Under the pieces are notes generated by a model. The model ran no database searches and was not told where the DNA came from. It saw only the letters and a list, made by a program, of their open reading frames with translations. The translations under genes and the position numbers were made by a program. Shown piece by piece: positions 7,836 through 16,410 of a stretch of DNA of 61,032 nucleotides. How positions within the stretch are numbered: position 1 is the stretch's first letter; the number at the start of each line of letters is the position of its first letter. This DNA comes from Nocardioides sp. Root190 (lineage in GTDB: Bacteria > Actinomycetota > Actinomycetes > Propionibacteriales > Nocardioidaceae), in the NCBI RefSeq assembly GCF_001428565.1, contig NZ_LMIA01000008.1:451697-512728 (forward strand), given 5' to 3'.

Positions 7836-8996
7836 ATGTCCCTGAAGTTCCATTGGTTCCTGCCCACCAACGGTGGTGACGGCCGCGACGTCGTCGGGGG
7901 TGGCCACGGCGTGAACCCCGGCCAGTCCGGCCGTCCCGCGGACGTCGCCTACCTGACGCAGGTCGCCCGGGCAGCGGAGGACAACGGCTTCGAGGCCGCC
8001 CTGACGCCGACCGGTGCGTGGTGCGAGGACGCCTGGCTCACCACGGCGATGCTCAGCCAGACCAGCGAGCGGCTGAAGTTCCTGGTCGCCTTCCGGCCGG
8101 GGATCGTGGCGCCGTACCTCGCCGCACAGATGGCGGGGACCTTCCAGAACCTCACCGGCGGCCGCCTCCTGCTCAACGTCGTCACCGGCGGCGAGAGCCA
8201 CGAGCAGCGGATGTTCGGGGACTTCCTCGACAAGGACGAGCGCTACGAGCGGTGCGGCGAGTTCCTCGAGATCGTGCGCCGGCTCTGGACGGGCGAGACC
8301 GTCGACTTCACCGGCAAGCACCTCTCCGTCGAGGCGGCGCGACTCGGCCAGATCCCCGACCCGGTGCCCGACATCTACTTCGGTGGCTCCTCGCCCGCCG
8401 CCGGCAAGGTCGCCGCCGAGCACGCCGACGTCTACCTCACCTGGGGCGAGCCGCCGCAGGCCGTCGCCGAGAAGATCGCCTGGATCCGTGAGCTCGCGGC
8501 GGCCGAGGGACGCGGGCCGGACCACCGTCCGATCCGCTTCGGCATCCGCATGCACGTCATCACGCGCGACACCGCGGAGGAGGCGTGGGCCGAGGCCGAC
8601 CGACTGCTCAAGGGCATCGATCCGGCCACCATCAAGCAGGTCCAGGAGGGCCTGCGCCGCAGCGAGTCCGAGGGCCAGCGCCGGATGCTCGACCTGCACA
8701 GCGGGAGCACCGACGACCTCGAGATCTACCCGAACGTCTGGGCCGGTGTGGGCCTGGTCCGCGGCGGAGCGGGCACGGCGCTGGTCGGCAGCCACGAGCA
8801 GGTCGCCGACCGGATCGCGGAGTACGCCGAGCTGGGCCTGGACGAGTTCGTCCTGTCCGCCTACCCGCACCTCGAGGGCGCGTACTGGTTCGGCGAGGGA
8901 GTGCTGCCGATCCTCGCCGAGCGCGGTCTGTGGAAGTACGACGGACCACACCGTCGCCACACCACGTCCGTGCCGTTCGCGGCGGTGGGCCGGTGA
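7836..8996 (+). CDS. ssuD: SsuD-type FMNH2-dependent alkanesulfonate monooxygenase
   Basis: 386 residues, luciferase-like family, same size as SsuD/MsuD. N-terminal KFHWFLPTNGGDGR, GRLLLNVVTGG, DKDERYERCGEFLEI, PDIYFGGSSPAAGKVAAEHAD and YLTWGEPP are typical. SsuD releases sulfite from alkanesulfonates with reduced FMN; beside SfnG the natural substrate may be methanesulfonate or methanesulfinate (MsuD role). The last codons overlap the reductase start (GTGA), coupling the two parts of a two-component monooxygenase. No ssuABC transporter is in the window. Confidence 0.88.
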   Translation: MSLKFHWFLPTNGGDGRDVVGGGHGVNPGQSGRPADVAYLTQVARAAEDNGFEAALTPTGAWCEDAWLTTAMLSQTSERLKFLVAFRPGIVAPYLAAQMAGTFQNLTGGRLLLNVVTGGESHEQRMFGDFLDKDERYERCGEFLEIVRRLWTGETVDFTGKHLSVEAARLGQIPDPVPDIYFGGSSPAAGKVAAEHADVYLTWGEPPQAVAEKIAWIRELAAAEGRGPDHRPIRFGIRMHVITRDTAEEAWAEADRLLKGIDPATIKQVQEGLRRSESEGQRRMLDLHSGSTDDLEIYPNVWAGVGLVRGGAGTALVGSHEQVADRIAEYAELGLDEFVLSAYPHLEGAYWFGEGVLPILAERGLWKYDGPHRRHTTSVPFAAVGR

Positions 8997-9517
8997 CCGC
9001 GGTGCCCGCCGTGACCGCCGGTCCGCGCACCGCCGTCGTCGTCGGCAACCCGAAGCCCGCGAGCCGAACCCTCACGGCCGCACTGCACGTCCACCGCGAG
9101 CTGGTGGGCAAGGAGCCCGACCTCGTCGTCGACATCGCCACCCTCGGCGCCGGACTCGTCGACTGGAGCGATCCCACCATCGACGACCTGGTGACCCAGG
9201 TGGGTCACGCCGACCTGGTCGTGGTGGCGTGCCCGACGTACAAGGCGACGTACACGGGGCTGCTCAAGCTGTTCCTCGACCGGTTCGCGGCCGGCCAGCT
9301 CTCCGGCGTGGCGGTGCCGCTGATGCTCGGCGGCGGACCGGGCCACTCGCTGGCGCCCGAGCACGGGCTGGTGCCGCTGCTCGCGCACCTGGGCGCCGTG
9401 GTCCCGGGCGCGGGGCTCTACGTGCTCGACAAGGAGTACGACGACCCCGCGGCCTATGCGGGCTGGCTGGAGCGTGCGCTCCCGATCGTCACGCGGTTGG
9501 TGACGTCGGCGGCGTGA
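8993..9517 (+). CDS. NAD(P)H-dependent FMN reductase (SsuE/MsuE-like)
   Basis: 174 residues from a GTG overlapping the ssuD stop. Flavodoxin-like fold: VVVGNPKPASRTL is the phosphate-binding loop for FMN, and VVACPTYKATYTG and MLGGGPGHSL match NADPH-dependent FMN reductases. It should supply free FMNH2 to SsuD, SfnG and perhaps the three DszC/SfnB-type enzymes upstream. Its 3-prime end overlaps the convergent DUF4349 gene by 29 bp, so there is no room for a separate terminator. Confidence 0.85.
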   Translation: MTAVPAVTAGPRTAVVVGNPKPASRTLTAALHVHRELVGKEPDLVVDIATLGAGLVDWSDPTIDDLVTQVGHADLVVVACPTYKATYTGLLKLFLDRFAAGQLSGVAVPLMLGGGPGHSLAPEHGLVPLLAHLGAVVPGAGLYVLDKEYDDPAAYAGWLERALPIVTRLVTSAA

Positions 9518-10481
9518 CGGGCGGGTTCGCCGGACGTCGCGATCCGCGCCGACGCAGCAGCAGCCAGAACGGCAGGCCGAGCAGCAGGAGCAGCCCGAGC
9601 CACGGGAGTGCGAAGCCGATCACGGTCAGGACCGCGCCGCCGCCGTCGACGAAGCTGTCCCAGCCGTCGCGCAGACCACTGAGGAAGCCGCTGTCGGACT
9701 CGTCGTCGTCCTTCTCCGCCTTCTCGCGGGGCTGCTCGACGTAGACGGTCAGCGTGGACAGGCTGGTCTGGTCCGCGAGCCACTTCTGGCGGGCGACCAG
9801 CGAGTCCAGCTCGGCCTGGCGTCCCGCGAGCTGTGACTCGATCGACACCAGCTCCTGGAGGCTCTTGGCCCGGGCCAGCAGCGACTCGATCCGCTCCACG
9901 CTCTTGCGCTGGGCGCGGACCCGGGCCTCGATGTCGATCACCTCGGTGGTCACGTCCTCCGCGCCCGCACTCGAACCGGTGAGGGTGGCGACCTCCTCCA
10001 GGGCAGCCTGTGCCTCGGCGAAGCGGGCGCTGGGGACCCGGATCACCAGGCGCGCCATGACCACCTCGCCCTTCTCGCCGGTGCTGGTCTCCTGCTCGGA
10101 GACGGTGCCGCTGAACTGGTCGACGATCTTGCGGATGTCGAACCGGGCCCTGCCGACGTCCTCGGCCTCGAGGGAGACGGTGCCCGTGGCGATCACGGCC
10201 GGCGTGCCGACGTCGGGGGCGCCCGGCGCCTCGTCGCCCGGCGAGCCGTCCTTGCTCGTGCTGTCTCCTCCGGAGGCGACCTCGTCGGAGAGCGCGCCGG
10301 AGTCCCCGGCGTCGTACCTGCCTGCCAGGTCGCCCTCGGGTGCGGGTTCCTGGGCGACGCTCACGTCGGAGGTGCTGGCAGCGGAGTCGTCGGAGCCTCC
10401 GGTGCCGGCGCAGCCGGTCAGGACGGCGGCCGTGGCGAGCCCGGCCAGGGCGACGGAGAAGCGGGTGCGGGTCGGGTGCAT
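9489..10481 (-). CDS. DUF4349 domain lipoprotein
   Basis: 330 residues. Lipoprotein signal with lipobox LTGC (Cys24). A disordered Ser/Asp/Gly region follows, then the DUF4349 domain with a long helical segment near residues 190-245 likely to form a coiled coil, and a C-terminal membrane helix near residues 285-310 followed by an Arg-rich cytoplasmic end. So it is probably anchored at both ends with a coiled-coil extracytoplasmic domain. Its function is unknown. It is divergent from the hemY gene (58 bp). Confidence 0.85.
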   Translation of the reverse strand: MHPTRTRFSVALAGLATAAVLTGCAGTGGSDDSAASTSDVSVAQEPAPEGDLAGRYDAGDSGALSDEVASGGDSTSKDGSPGDEAPGAPDVGTPAVIATGTVSLEAEDVGRARFDIRKIVDQFSGTVSEQETSTGEKGEVVMARLVIRVPSARFAEAQAALEEVATLTGSSAGAEDVTTEVIDIEARVRAQRKSVERIESLLARAKSLQELVSIESQLAGRQAELDSLVARQKWLADQTSLSTLTVYVEQPREKAEKDDDESDSGFLSGLRDGWDSFVDGGGAVLTVIGFALPWLGLLLLLGLPFWLLLRRRGSRRPANPPVTPPTSPTA

Positions 10482-10539
10482 GCGACTGTGACGGGGGAGG
10501 GCGGCGGTTGGTTCCCGGGTGCTCTGGCAGGCTGGGGGC

Positions 10540-11886
10540 GTGAGCAGGGCGATCGTCGTCGGGGCCGGGGTGGCCGGGCTGGTCGCGGCCCGCGATCTCG
10601 CGGCTGCCGGGCTCGACGTGCTGGTGCTCGAGGGCACGGACCGTGCCGGCGGCAAGCTGCGCGCGGGCACCGTCGCGGGCGTCCGCGTCGACGTCGGCGC
10701 CGAGGCGATGCTGCACCGCCGGCCCGAGGGCACCTCGCTCGCGGTCGACCTGGGTCTCCCGCTCACGCACCCGACGGCCGCGTCCTCGCGGATCTGGACG
10801 CGCGGCGCCCTGCGCCCGCTGCCGCGCACGCTGATGGGTGCGCCGCTGGACCTCGACCAGCTCGACGCCACGGGCATCCTCTCCGCGGACGGCATGGACC
10901 GCGCCCGCCAGCAGTCCGTCCAACCGCTGGCGCCCGAGGACGACGCGTCCGTGGGGACCCTTGTCGCCCAGCGGTTCGGCGACGAGGTCGTCGACCGGCT
11001 GGTCGAGCCGCTGCTCGGCGGCGTCTACGCCGGACAGGCCCGCACGATCTCGGTGCGTTCGGCCGTTCCGCAGCTCGTCGACCTGCTCGGCCGCCCCGAC
11101 TTCACCCTGCCGGTGCCGCCGACCGGTGCGCCGCCCGTGTTCGCCGGCGTCGACGGGGGCATGTGGCGGCTGCCGGCCGCGCTCGCTGCGGACCTGGTGG
11201 AGCGGCCCGGCGTCGAGATCAGGTACGACGCCCCGGTGACCGCCGTTCGTCGTACGGCATCGGGGTTCGTGGTGAGGACCGGCGCCGGTGACGAGGTCGC
11301 CGACCTCCTCGTCCTGGCGACCCCGGCAGCGCCGTCGGCCCGACTGCTCGACCCGGTCGCCCCGGACGCGGCCACCGACCTGGCGCAGATCCGCTACGCC
11401 TCCGTGGCCCTGGTGACCCTGGCCTTCCGTGCGGACGACCCGGGCGTCGCCGAGGCGCTGGAGGTGGGGGCGTCCGGCTTCCTCGTGCCGCCGGTCGACG
11501 GCCGCCGGGTCAAGGCATCGACGTTCTCCTTCGCCAAGTGGGACTGGGTGCGCGAGGCCGGCGACGGTCTCCTCGTGCTGCGCACCTCCCTCGGTCGTTT
11601 CGGCGAGGAGGCGACCCTGCAGGTCCCTGACGACGAGCTGGTTCGCGCCTCCCTCGCCGACCTCGCCGAGGCCACCGGCCTGCACGCCGATCCCGTCGAT
11701 GCCGTGGTGCGGCGCTGGGGCGGCGGCCTGCCGCAGTACTGGGTCGGCCACGGCGCCCGGGTCGCCCGGATCCGCGCGGAGATCGCGGCCGTGCCGGGAC
11801 TGGCGGTCTGCGGCGCGGCGTACGACGGCGTCGGCATCCCCGCAACCATCGCCTCCGCCCACCACGCTGCGGCCACCCTCATCTGA
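10540..11886 (+). CDS. hemY: Coproporphyrinogen III oxidase / protoporphyrinogen oxidase (HemY/CgoX)
   Basis: 448 residues. The N-terminal FAD-binding motif VVGAGVAGLVAARDLA and LVLEGTDRAGGKLR are typical of this amine-oxidase-like flavoprotein, which removes six electrons from (copro)porphyrinogen. In Gram-positive bacteria the substrate is coproporphyrinogen III, and the partner HemQ is encoded nearby (15634). The GTG at 10540 is chosen because VSRAIVVGAG matches family N-termini and a -10-like CAGGCT ends 6 nt before it; an extension to 10519 would add seven residues. Probably membrane-associated. Confidence 0.9.
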   Translation: MSRAIVVGAGVAGLVAARDLAAAGLDVLVLEGTDRAGGKLRAGTVAGVRVDVGAEAMLHRRPEGTSLAVDLGLPLTHPTAASSRIWTRGALRPLPRTLMGAPLDLDQLDATGILSADGMDRARQQSVQPLAPEDDASVGTLVAQRFGDEVVDRLVEPLLGGVYAGQARTISVRSAVPQLVDLLGRPDFTLPVPPTGAPPVFAGVDGGMWRLPAALAADLVERPGVEIRYDAPVTAVRRTASGFVVRTGAGDEVADLLVLATPAAPSARLLDPVAPDAATDLAQIRYASVALVTLAFRADDPGVAEALEVGASGFLVPPVDGRRVKASTFSFAKWDWVREAGDGLLVLRTSLGRFGEEATLQVPDDELVRASLADLAEATGLHADPVDAVVRRWGGGLPQYWVGHGARVARIRAEIAAVPGLAVCGAAYDGVGIPATIASAHHAAATLI

Positions 11887-12041
11887 CACGAAGTGCCGCG
11901 GTCTCTCCCGCGAAGTGCGTGGTTTTCTCCTCCGAGGTGCGTCCGGTGCACCGAGCCCGACGTCCTCTCGGCGGAGAAAACGCGACCTCTCGGCGGAGAA
12001 AACCCACGCACTTCGGCGGAGAGAACCACGCACTTCGTGTC
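11885..12041. repeat. Inverted array of a 19-bp word
   Basis: The 247-bp gap after hemY holds copies of GAAGTGCGTGGTTTTCTCC in both directions: forward at 11912-11930 with a partial copy GACACGAAGTGC at 11885-11896; reverse at 11995-12014 and 12018-12041, with shortened reverse pieces at about 11970-11990. The whole can fold into a large hairpin. No reading frame or known family was recognised. Confidence 0.8.
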
Positions 12042-12133
12042 CCGCGAGATGTGCCCCGTTGTCCCTGTCGGGTGGGACACCGGGACAGGCACCGTCAGGT
12101 CATCGCACCGACCCCGAAGGAAAGAAGGACGCG

Positions 12134-12877
12134 ATGACCACCCAGTTCCACGTTCCCCCGACCGCGCTCGACCAGGCTGACGCCGGCACCGACCCCGGCA
12201 CCGACGCCCAGTCGGCCCAACCGTCGCTCGTGCACCCGCCGACCCGCTGGGCGCTGGCGGGCCTCGTCGCCGGTGTCGCCGGCGTCGGGATGATGGTCAC
12301 CTCCGGCATGGTCAACGCCGTGTACGACGAGAAGTACGCCGGCGACGCCCAGGCGATCTCTGACCGGCTCGGCGACCTCGTCCCGCAGATGCTGGCGTTC
12401 CACCTCTTCGCCATGACCAGTGCCGTGTTGCTGGTCGTGTTCGCGGCCGGCCTGTTCCGTCGGCTGCGCGCGACGGCGGGAGCCGACAGCGTGCTGCCGC
12501 TGGTCGCCTTCAGCGGCGCGCTGGTCACCGCGGTGATGCTCGTCGTCGGCACCGGGCTCGACACCGAGTTCATCTTCGCCGCGGGCGACCCCGAGATCGT
12601 GGTTGCCGAGAGCGCCGCCTTCTACAACCACTGGATCGGCACCGTTCCGTGGTGCTGGGGCCTGCTCGGCCTGTCCGGCCTGGCCCTCTTCGGTGTCGCC
12701 CGCAAGGGCGGGCTGCCGCGGTGGATCGGCCTGGTCGGCCTCGTCGGCGGCGGACTGACCCTGCTGCTCGGTGTCTCGCCGCTGCAGTACATGGCCGGTA
12801 TGACGGGCCCGGTCGGTCTGGTCGTGATCGCTACGGGCTTCCTGGTCGGCGACAAGGTGTTCCGCGGTCGGGCCTGA
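12134..12877 (+). CDS. Multi-pass membrane protein of unknown function
   Basis: 247 residues. About 35 polar residues are followed by six likely membrane helices (near residues 38-60, 90-115, 125-148, 172-190, 196-212, 218-238). The ATG at 12134 has a good AAGGAAAGAAGG ribosome site. The pattern of paired hydrophobic hairpins resembles DUF4386-like membrane proteins, but I do not claim the family. Only 4-19 bp separate it from the sensor kinase gene, so it may be a partner or stress signal of that system. Confidence 0.75.
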   Translation: MTTQFHVPPTALDQADAGTDPGTDAQSAQPSLVHPPTRWALAGLVAGVAGVGMMVTSGMVNAVYDEKYAGDAQAISDRLGDLVPQMLAFHLFAMTSAVLLVVFAAGLFRRLRATAGADSVLPLVAFSGALVTAVMLVVGTGLDTEFIFAAGDPEIVVAESAAFYNHWIGTVPWCWGLLGLSGLALFGVARKGGLPRWIGLVGLVGGGLTLLLGVSPLQYMAGMTGPVGLVVIATGFLVGDKVFRGRA

Positions 12878-12896
12878 CGACGTGCACAATGTGCCG

Positions 12897-14945
12897 GTGC
12901 AGAGCGACGACCGGCCGCGCGGGCCACAGGTGGCGGCCGTCCTGGCCGTGCCTGTGGCCTGCGTGCTGCTCCTGCCTGCCGCGGCCTGGCTCGATCTGGT
13001 CGCCCCGGACTCGGGGCCCGGCGTGGACGTCGCCGCCGGCCCGGGCTGGCCGTGGGTCGTCAACGGATCGGTCCTCGGCGTGCTCGCTGCAGTCATCCTC
13101 CTGCGCGACCGGCGCCAGCGCTTCGGCTGGCTGCTGGCCCTGTCAGGGATCTTCTGGGCGCTCGACGGCTTCGCGCAGAGCTACATCCACGCAGGCCTGA
13201 CCGAGCGCGACCCGTGGCCTGCGATGACGTTCGCGCTGTGGTTCCTCAACCGCTTCGGTGCCTACCTGACAGCCGTGACCGCGGCGTTGCTGCTGGTGTT
13301 CCCGACCGGCCGCTTCCTGCCGGGACGCTGGACGCCCGCATCGTGGGCGGCGGTGGTCCTGCTCGTCATCAGCGGTCTGGCCGTGGTGGTCGCACCCGCC
13401 GAGGGTCCGCAGGTCGTCGACGACCTCCCGCCGGGTGTCGACCAGGACCCCACGAGCCTGATGTTCCTCGCCGGTCACGGAGAGCAGGTCGTCTCGACGG
13501 GCGTCGCCCTCGGCGTCGGGTGCTTCTTCTTCGCGCTCCTGACGGTCGTGGTGCGCTACCGCCGATCGGTCGGCCTGGAGCGCGACCGCATGCGCTGGCT
13601 GCTCTGGAGCGTCGTCGTCATCGTCGCGGTGCTGGCACTGGGCGTGGTCTTCCCGCTGCGTGGCGCCGACTACCTCGGCGCCTTCACCGCCACCGTGCTG
13701 CCGCCCGTGGCGATGACGGTCGCGATCGTCCGGCCCGCCGTCGTACCCATCCAGGACCTGCTCGGGCGCACGGTGGTGCTCGCGGCCGTCGTCGCGGTGC
13801 TGGTCGCGGCGGACGCGGTCGTGCTCGGCCTGATCACCCTCGTCCTCGACGACGCCCTGACGAACGCCCAGGTCGCGGCGGTCGTGCTCGCCGTCGCCGT
13901 GCTGCTCTACGGACCGTTGCGTCAGCGGCTCTCGGCTGCCGTACGTCGCCGGATGCTCGGCGAACGCGGCAACAGGTACGACGCCGTGGCCGGTCTCGCG
14001 TCGACCCTGGAGAGCACCGACGACAGCGGCGAGCAGCTGGCGGCCGTCGCGAGGGCAGTCGCGTCCGCGTTCGGGATCTCGTTCGTCAGCGTCGAGGTCG
14101 AGCGCACCCACGGAGACCGGCTCGTCACCACGCACGGCCGGGCACCTGAGGAGGTGCGGACCCTGCCGATCACCTACCGCGACGCGACGATCGGGCGCCT
14201 CGTGCTGCCCGCACGTGGCCTGCGCAGTCGCCTCAGCGGCCGTGACGAGGAGCTGCTCGGCGACCTGGTGCGCCAGGCCGCGACGGCCGCCCGCGCGAGC
14301 CAGCTGGCCGAGGAGGTCCAGCGCAGCCGCGAGCGACTGGTCGGCGCCCGCGAGGAGGAGCGGCGCCGGATCCGCCGCGACCTGCACGACGGCTTCGGAC
14401 CGGCTCTGAGCGGGATCGTGTTCCAGCTCGAGGCGGCCCGGATGACGCTCGCCGACGAGCCGGACCGGGCCAGCGACCAGATCGAGGCCGTGAGCCGGCA
14501 GGTCCAGGACGTCGTCGCCGACGTACGGCGGCTCGTGCACGACCTCCGTCCGCCGGCTCTCGACGACCGGGGACTGGTGGGAGCCCTCCGCCAGCAGGCG
14601 GAGTCCCTCGCGCTGCCCGTGACGATCGAGGCCGCCGACGACCTGGCCGGCCGACTTCCCGCAGCGGTCGAGGTCGCGGCCTACCGCATCGTCGGCGAGG
14701 CGTTCACCAACATCGCCCGGCATGCGCGGGCCGGTGACGTGCAGCTGCGCCTCGACCTCGGCGACGAGCTCGTGATCGAGGTCGTCGACGACGGCATCGG
14801 CATCGCCCCCGGACGGGTCGCGGGCGTCGGCCTGTCGAGCCTGCGCGAACGGGCCGCCGAGCTCGGCGGCAGCACGACCATCACCTCAGGACCCGGCGGC
14901 GGTACCGTCGTACGCGCCCTCCTCCCCGTCAGGAGTCCCGCATGA
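12897..14945 (+). CDS. Sensor histidine kinase, NarL/DegS class, with membrane sensor
   Basis: 682 residues from the GTG at 12897, chosen because CACAAT (12885-12890) ends 6 nt before it; the in-frame GTG at 12882 would add five residues. About 300 N-terminal residues form roughly eight membrane helices, followed by a GAF-like region. The HisKA_3 dimerisation helix has EEERRRIRRDLHDGFGPALS with phospho-acceptor His near residue 497. The HATPase_c domain ends the protein (EVVDDGIGI, GVGLSSLRERA). It overlaps its response regulator by four bases. The signal is unknown. Confidence 0.9.
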   Translation: MQSDDRPRGPQVAAVLAVPVACVLLLPAAAWLDLVAPDSGPGVDVAAGPGWPWVVNGSVLGVLAAVILLRDRRQRFGWLLALSGIFWALDGFAQSYIHAGLTERDPWPAMTFALWFLNRFGAYLTAVTAALLLVFPTGRFLPGRWTPASWAAVVLLVISGLAVVVAPAEGPQVVDDLPPGVDQDPTSLMFLAGHGEQVVSTGVALGVGCFFFALLTVVVRYRRSVGLERDRMRWLLWSVVVIVAVLALGVVFPLRGADYLGAFTATVLPPVAMTVAIVRPAVVPIQDLLGRTVVLAAVVAVLVAADAVVLGLITLVLDDALTNAQVAAVVLAVAVLLYGPLRQRLSAAVRRRMLGERGNRYDAVAGLASTLESTDDSGEQLAAVARAVASAFGISFVSVEVERTHGDRLVTTHGRAPEEVRTLPITYRDATIGRLVLPARGLRSRLSGRDEELLGDLVRQAATAARASQLAEEVQRSRERLVGAREEERRRIRRDLHDGFGPALSGIVFQLEAARMTLADEPDRASDQIEAVSRQVQDVVADVRRLVHDLRPPALDDRGLVGALRQQAESLALPVTIEAADDLAGRLPAAVEVAAYRIVGEAFTNIARHARAGDVQLRLDLGDELVIEVVDDGIGIAPGRVAGVGLSSLRERAAELGGSTTITSGPGGGTVVRALLPVRSPA

Positions 14946-15613
14946 GCACTCCCGCGCCCGCGATCCGGGTCGTCGTGGTCGACGACCACCAGATCGTCCG
15001 TGACGGCCTCGTCTCCCTGCTGACGGCACTGGACGGCATCGACGTCGTCGGCTCGGCGGCGGACGGACGCGAGGCGTTGCACGTCGTCGAGCAGGCCACG
15101 CCCGACCTGGTCGTGATGGACATCCAGATGCCCCACCTGGACGGGATCGAGGCCACCCGGTTCCTGACCGGACGAAACCCCTCGCTCCGGGTCGTCATGC
15201 TCACGATGAACGAGGACGACGACACCGTCCTCAGCGCGATCCGGGCCGGCGCCTGCGGCTACCTCCTCAAGGGCGCGGGTGCCGAGGAGGTCCACAACGC
15301 CATCCGGACGGCTGCCGCGGGCGGCATGGTGTTCGGCGCGAGCCTGGCCGCGAAGGTGGTGGGCTTCTTCGCCGGCGCCACTGGTGGCGCCGGATCAGTC
15401 GACGACGAGCCGTTCCCGGACCTGACCGAGCGCGAACGCGACATCCTCGAGCGGCTCGCCGCGGGCCGCAGCAACGACGAGATCGCCTCGGCCCTCTTCG
15501 TGTCCAACAAGACGGTGCGCAACGCGGTGTCGTCGATCTACGCCAAGCTCCATGCGACCGGCCGGGCCGATGCGATCGTGAAGGCACGTGAGGCGGGGTA
15601 CGGCCGGGACTGA
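14942..15613 (+). CDS. NarL/LuxR-family response regulator
   Basis: 223 residues. Receiver domain 1-125 with acidic pocket VVDDHQ, phospho-acceptor Asp60 (VVMDIQMP), Thr/Ser position LTMNEDDD and Lys in YLLKGAG. The C-terminal LuxR helix-turn-helix reads LTERERDILERLAAGRSNDEI. ATGA overlap with the kinase gene shows they form a two-component pair. Targets are not evident; the upstream membrane protein gene is a candidate. Confidence 0.93.
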   Translation: MSTPAPAIRVVVVDDHQIVRDGLVSLLTALDGIDVVGSAADGREALHVVEQATPDLVVMDIQMPHLDGIEATRFLTGRNPSLRVVMLTMNEDDDTVLSAIRAGACGYLLKGAGAEEVHNAIRTAAAGGMVFGASLAAKVVGFFAGATGGAGSVDDEPFPDLTERERDILERLAAGRSNDEIASALFVSNKTVRNAVSSIYAKLHATGRADAIVKAREAGYGRD

Positions 15614-15633
15614 GCAGTCGGCACAATGGAGTC

Positions 15634-16359
15634 ATGTCGGATCCCCAGGCGCACATCCAGTCCAACGCGGCGAAGATCAACGAGCTCAACGACACGATCC
15701 GCTTCACCATGTGGTCGGTGTTCAAGCTCGAGCAGCCGCTCGGCAACGACGAGGTCGTGCGCAAGGGCGAGCTCGCCGAGCTCGAGGCGCTCGCCGCGGA
15801 GCTCGCCGCCGACGACGTCGTCATCCGTGGTGTGTACGACGTCGCCGGGCTCCGCGCCGATGCGGACCTGATGGTCTGGTGGCACGCCGAGACCAGCGAC
15901 CAGCTGCAAGCGGCCTACCACCGCCTGCGCCGCACCGCCTTCGGCTCGCGCCTGGCGCCGGTGTGGTCGCAGATGGCGCTGCACCGCCCCGCCGAGTTCA
16001 ACCGCAGCCACCTGCCGGCGTTCCTGGCCGACGAGCGCACGCACGACTACGTCGCGGTCTACCCCTTCATCCGCTCCTACGAGTGGTACCTCCTCGACGA
16101 CGCCGAGCGCCGTCGCCTCCTCGCCGAGCACGGCCGGATGGCCCGTGACTACGCGGATGTGCGGGCCAACACGGTGCCGAGCTTCGCTCTCGGCGACTAC
16201 GAGTGGATGCTGGCGTTCGAGGCCGACGACCTCACCCGGATCGTCGACCTGATGAGGCACCTGCGTGGTTCGGAGACCCGCCGTCACGTGCGCGAGGAAG
16301 TGCCGTTCTACACCGGCCGCCGGGTCGAGCTCGCAGAGCTCCTCGCCCGCCTGCCCTGA
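15634..16359 (+). CDS. hemQ: Coproheme decarboxylase HemQ (ChdC)
   Basis: 241 residues, chlorite-dismutase superfamily. INELNDTIRFTMWSVFKL at the start and HRPAEFNRSHLPAFL, YPFIRSYEWYLL and YEWMLAFEAD are HemQ signatures of actinobacteria. It converts coproheme to heme b with peroxide, the last step of the coproporphyrin-dependent pathway, matching the HemY at 10540. CACAAT ends 6 nt before the ATG, so the transcript is probably leaderless and separate from the regulator gene upstream. Confidence 0.95.
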   Translation: MSDPQAHIQSNAAKINELNDTIRFTMWSVFKLEQPLGNDEVVRKGELAELEALAAELAADDVVIRGVYDVAGLRADADLMVWWHAETSDQLQAAYHRLRRTAFGSRLAPVWSQMALHRPAEFNRSHLPAFLADERTHDYVAVYPFIRSYEWYLLDDAERRRLLAEHGRMARDYADVRANTVPSFALGDYEWMLAFEADDLTRIVDLMRHLRGSETRRHVREEVPFYTGRRVELAELLARLP

Positions 16360-16410
16360 GCCCTATGCTGGGGCCGTCCTCTCGGGCCGATGTGTCCGAG
16401 AGGTTGCCCC

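Noticed and set aside
7377..8960. Long minus-strand frame (527 codons) opposite ssuD
   Set aside because: The composition is rich in Arg, Pro, Gly and Ala, as in shadow frames; the plus-strand SsuD motifs are unambiguous.
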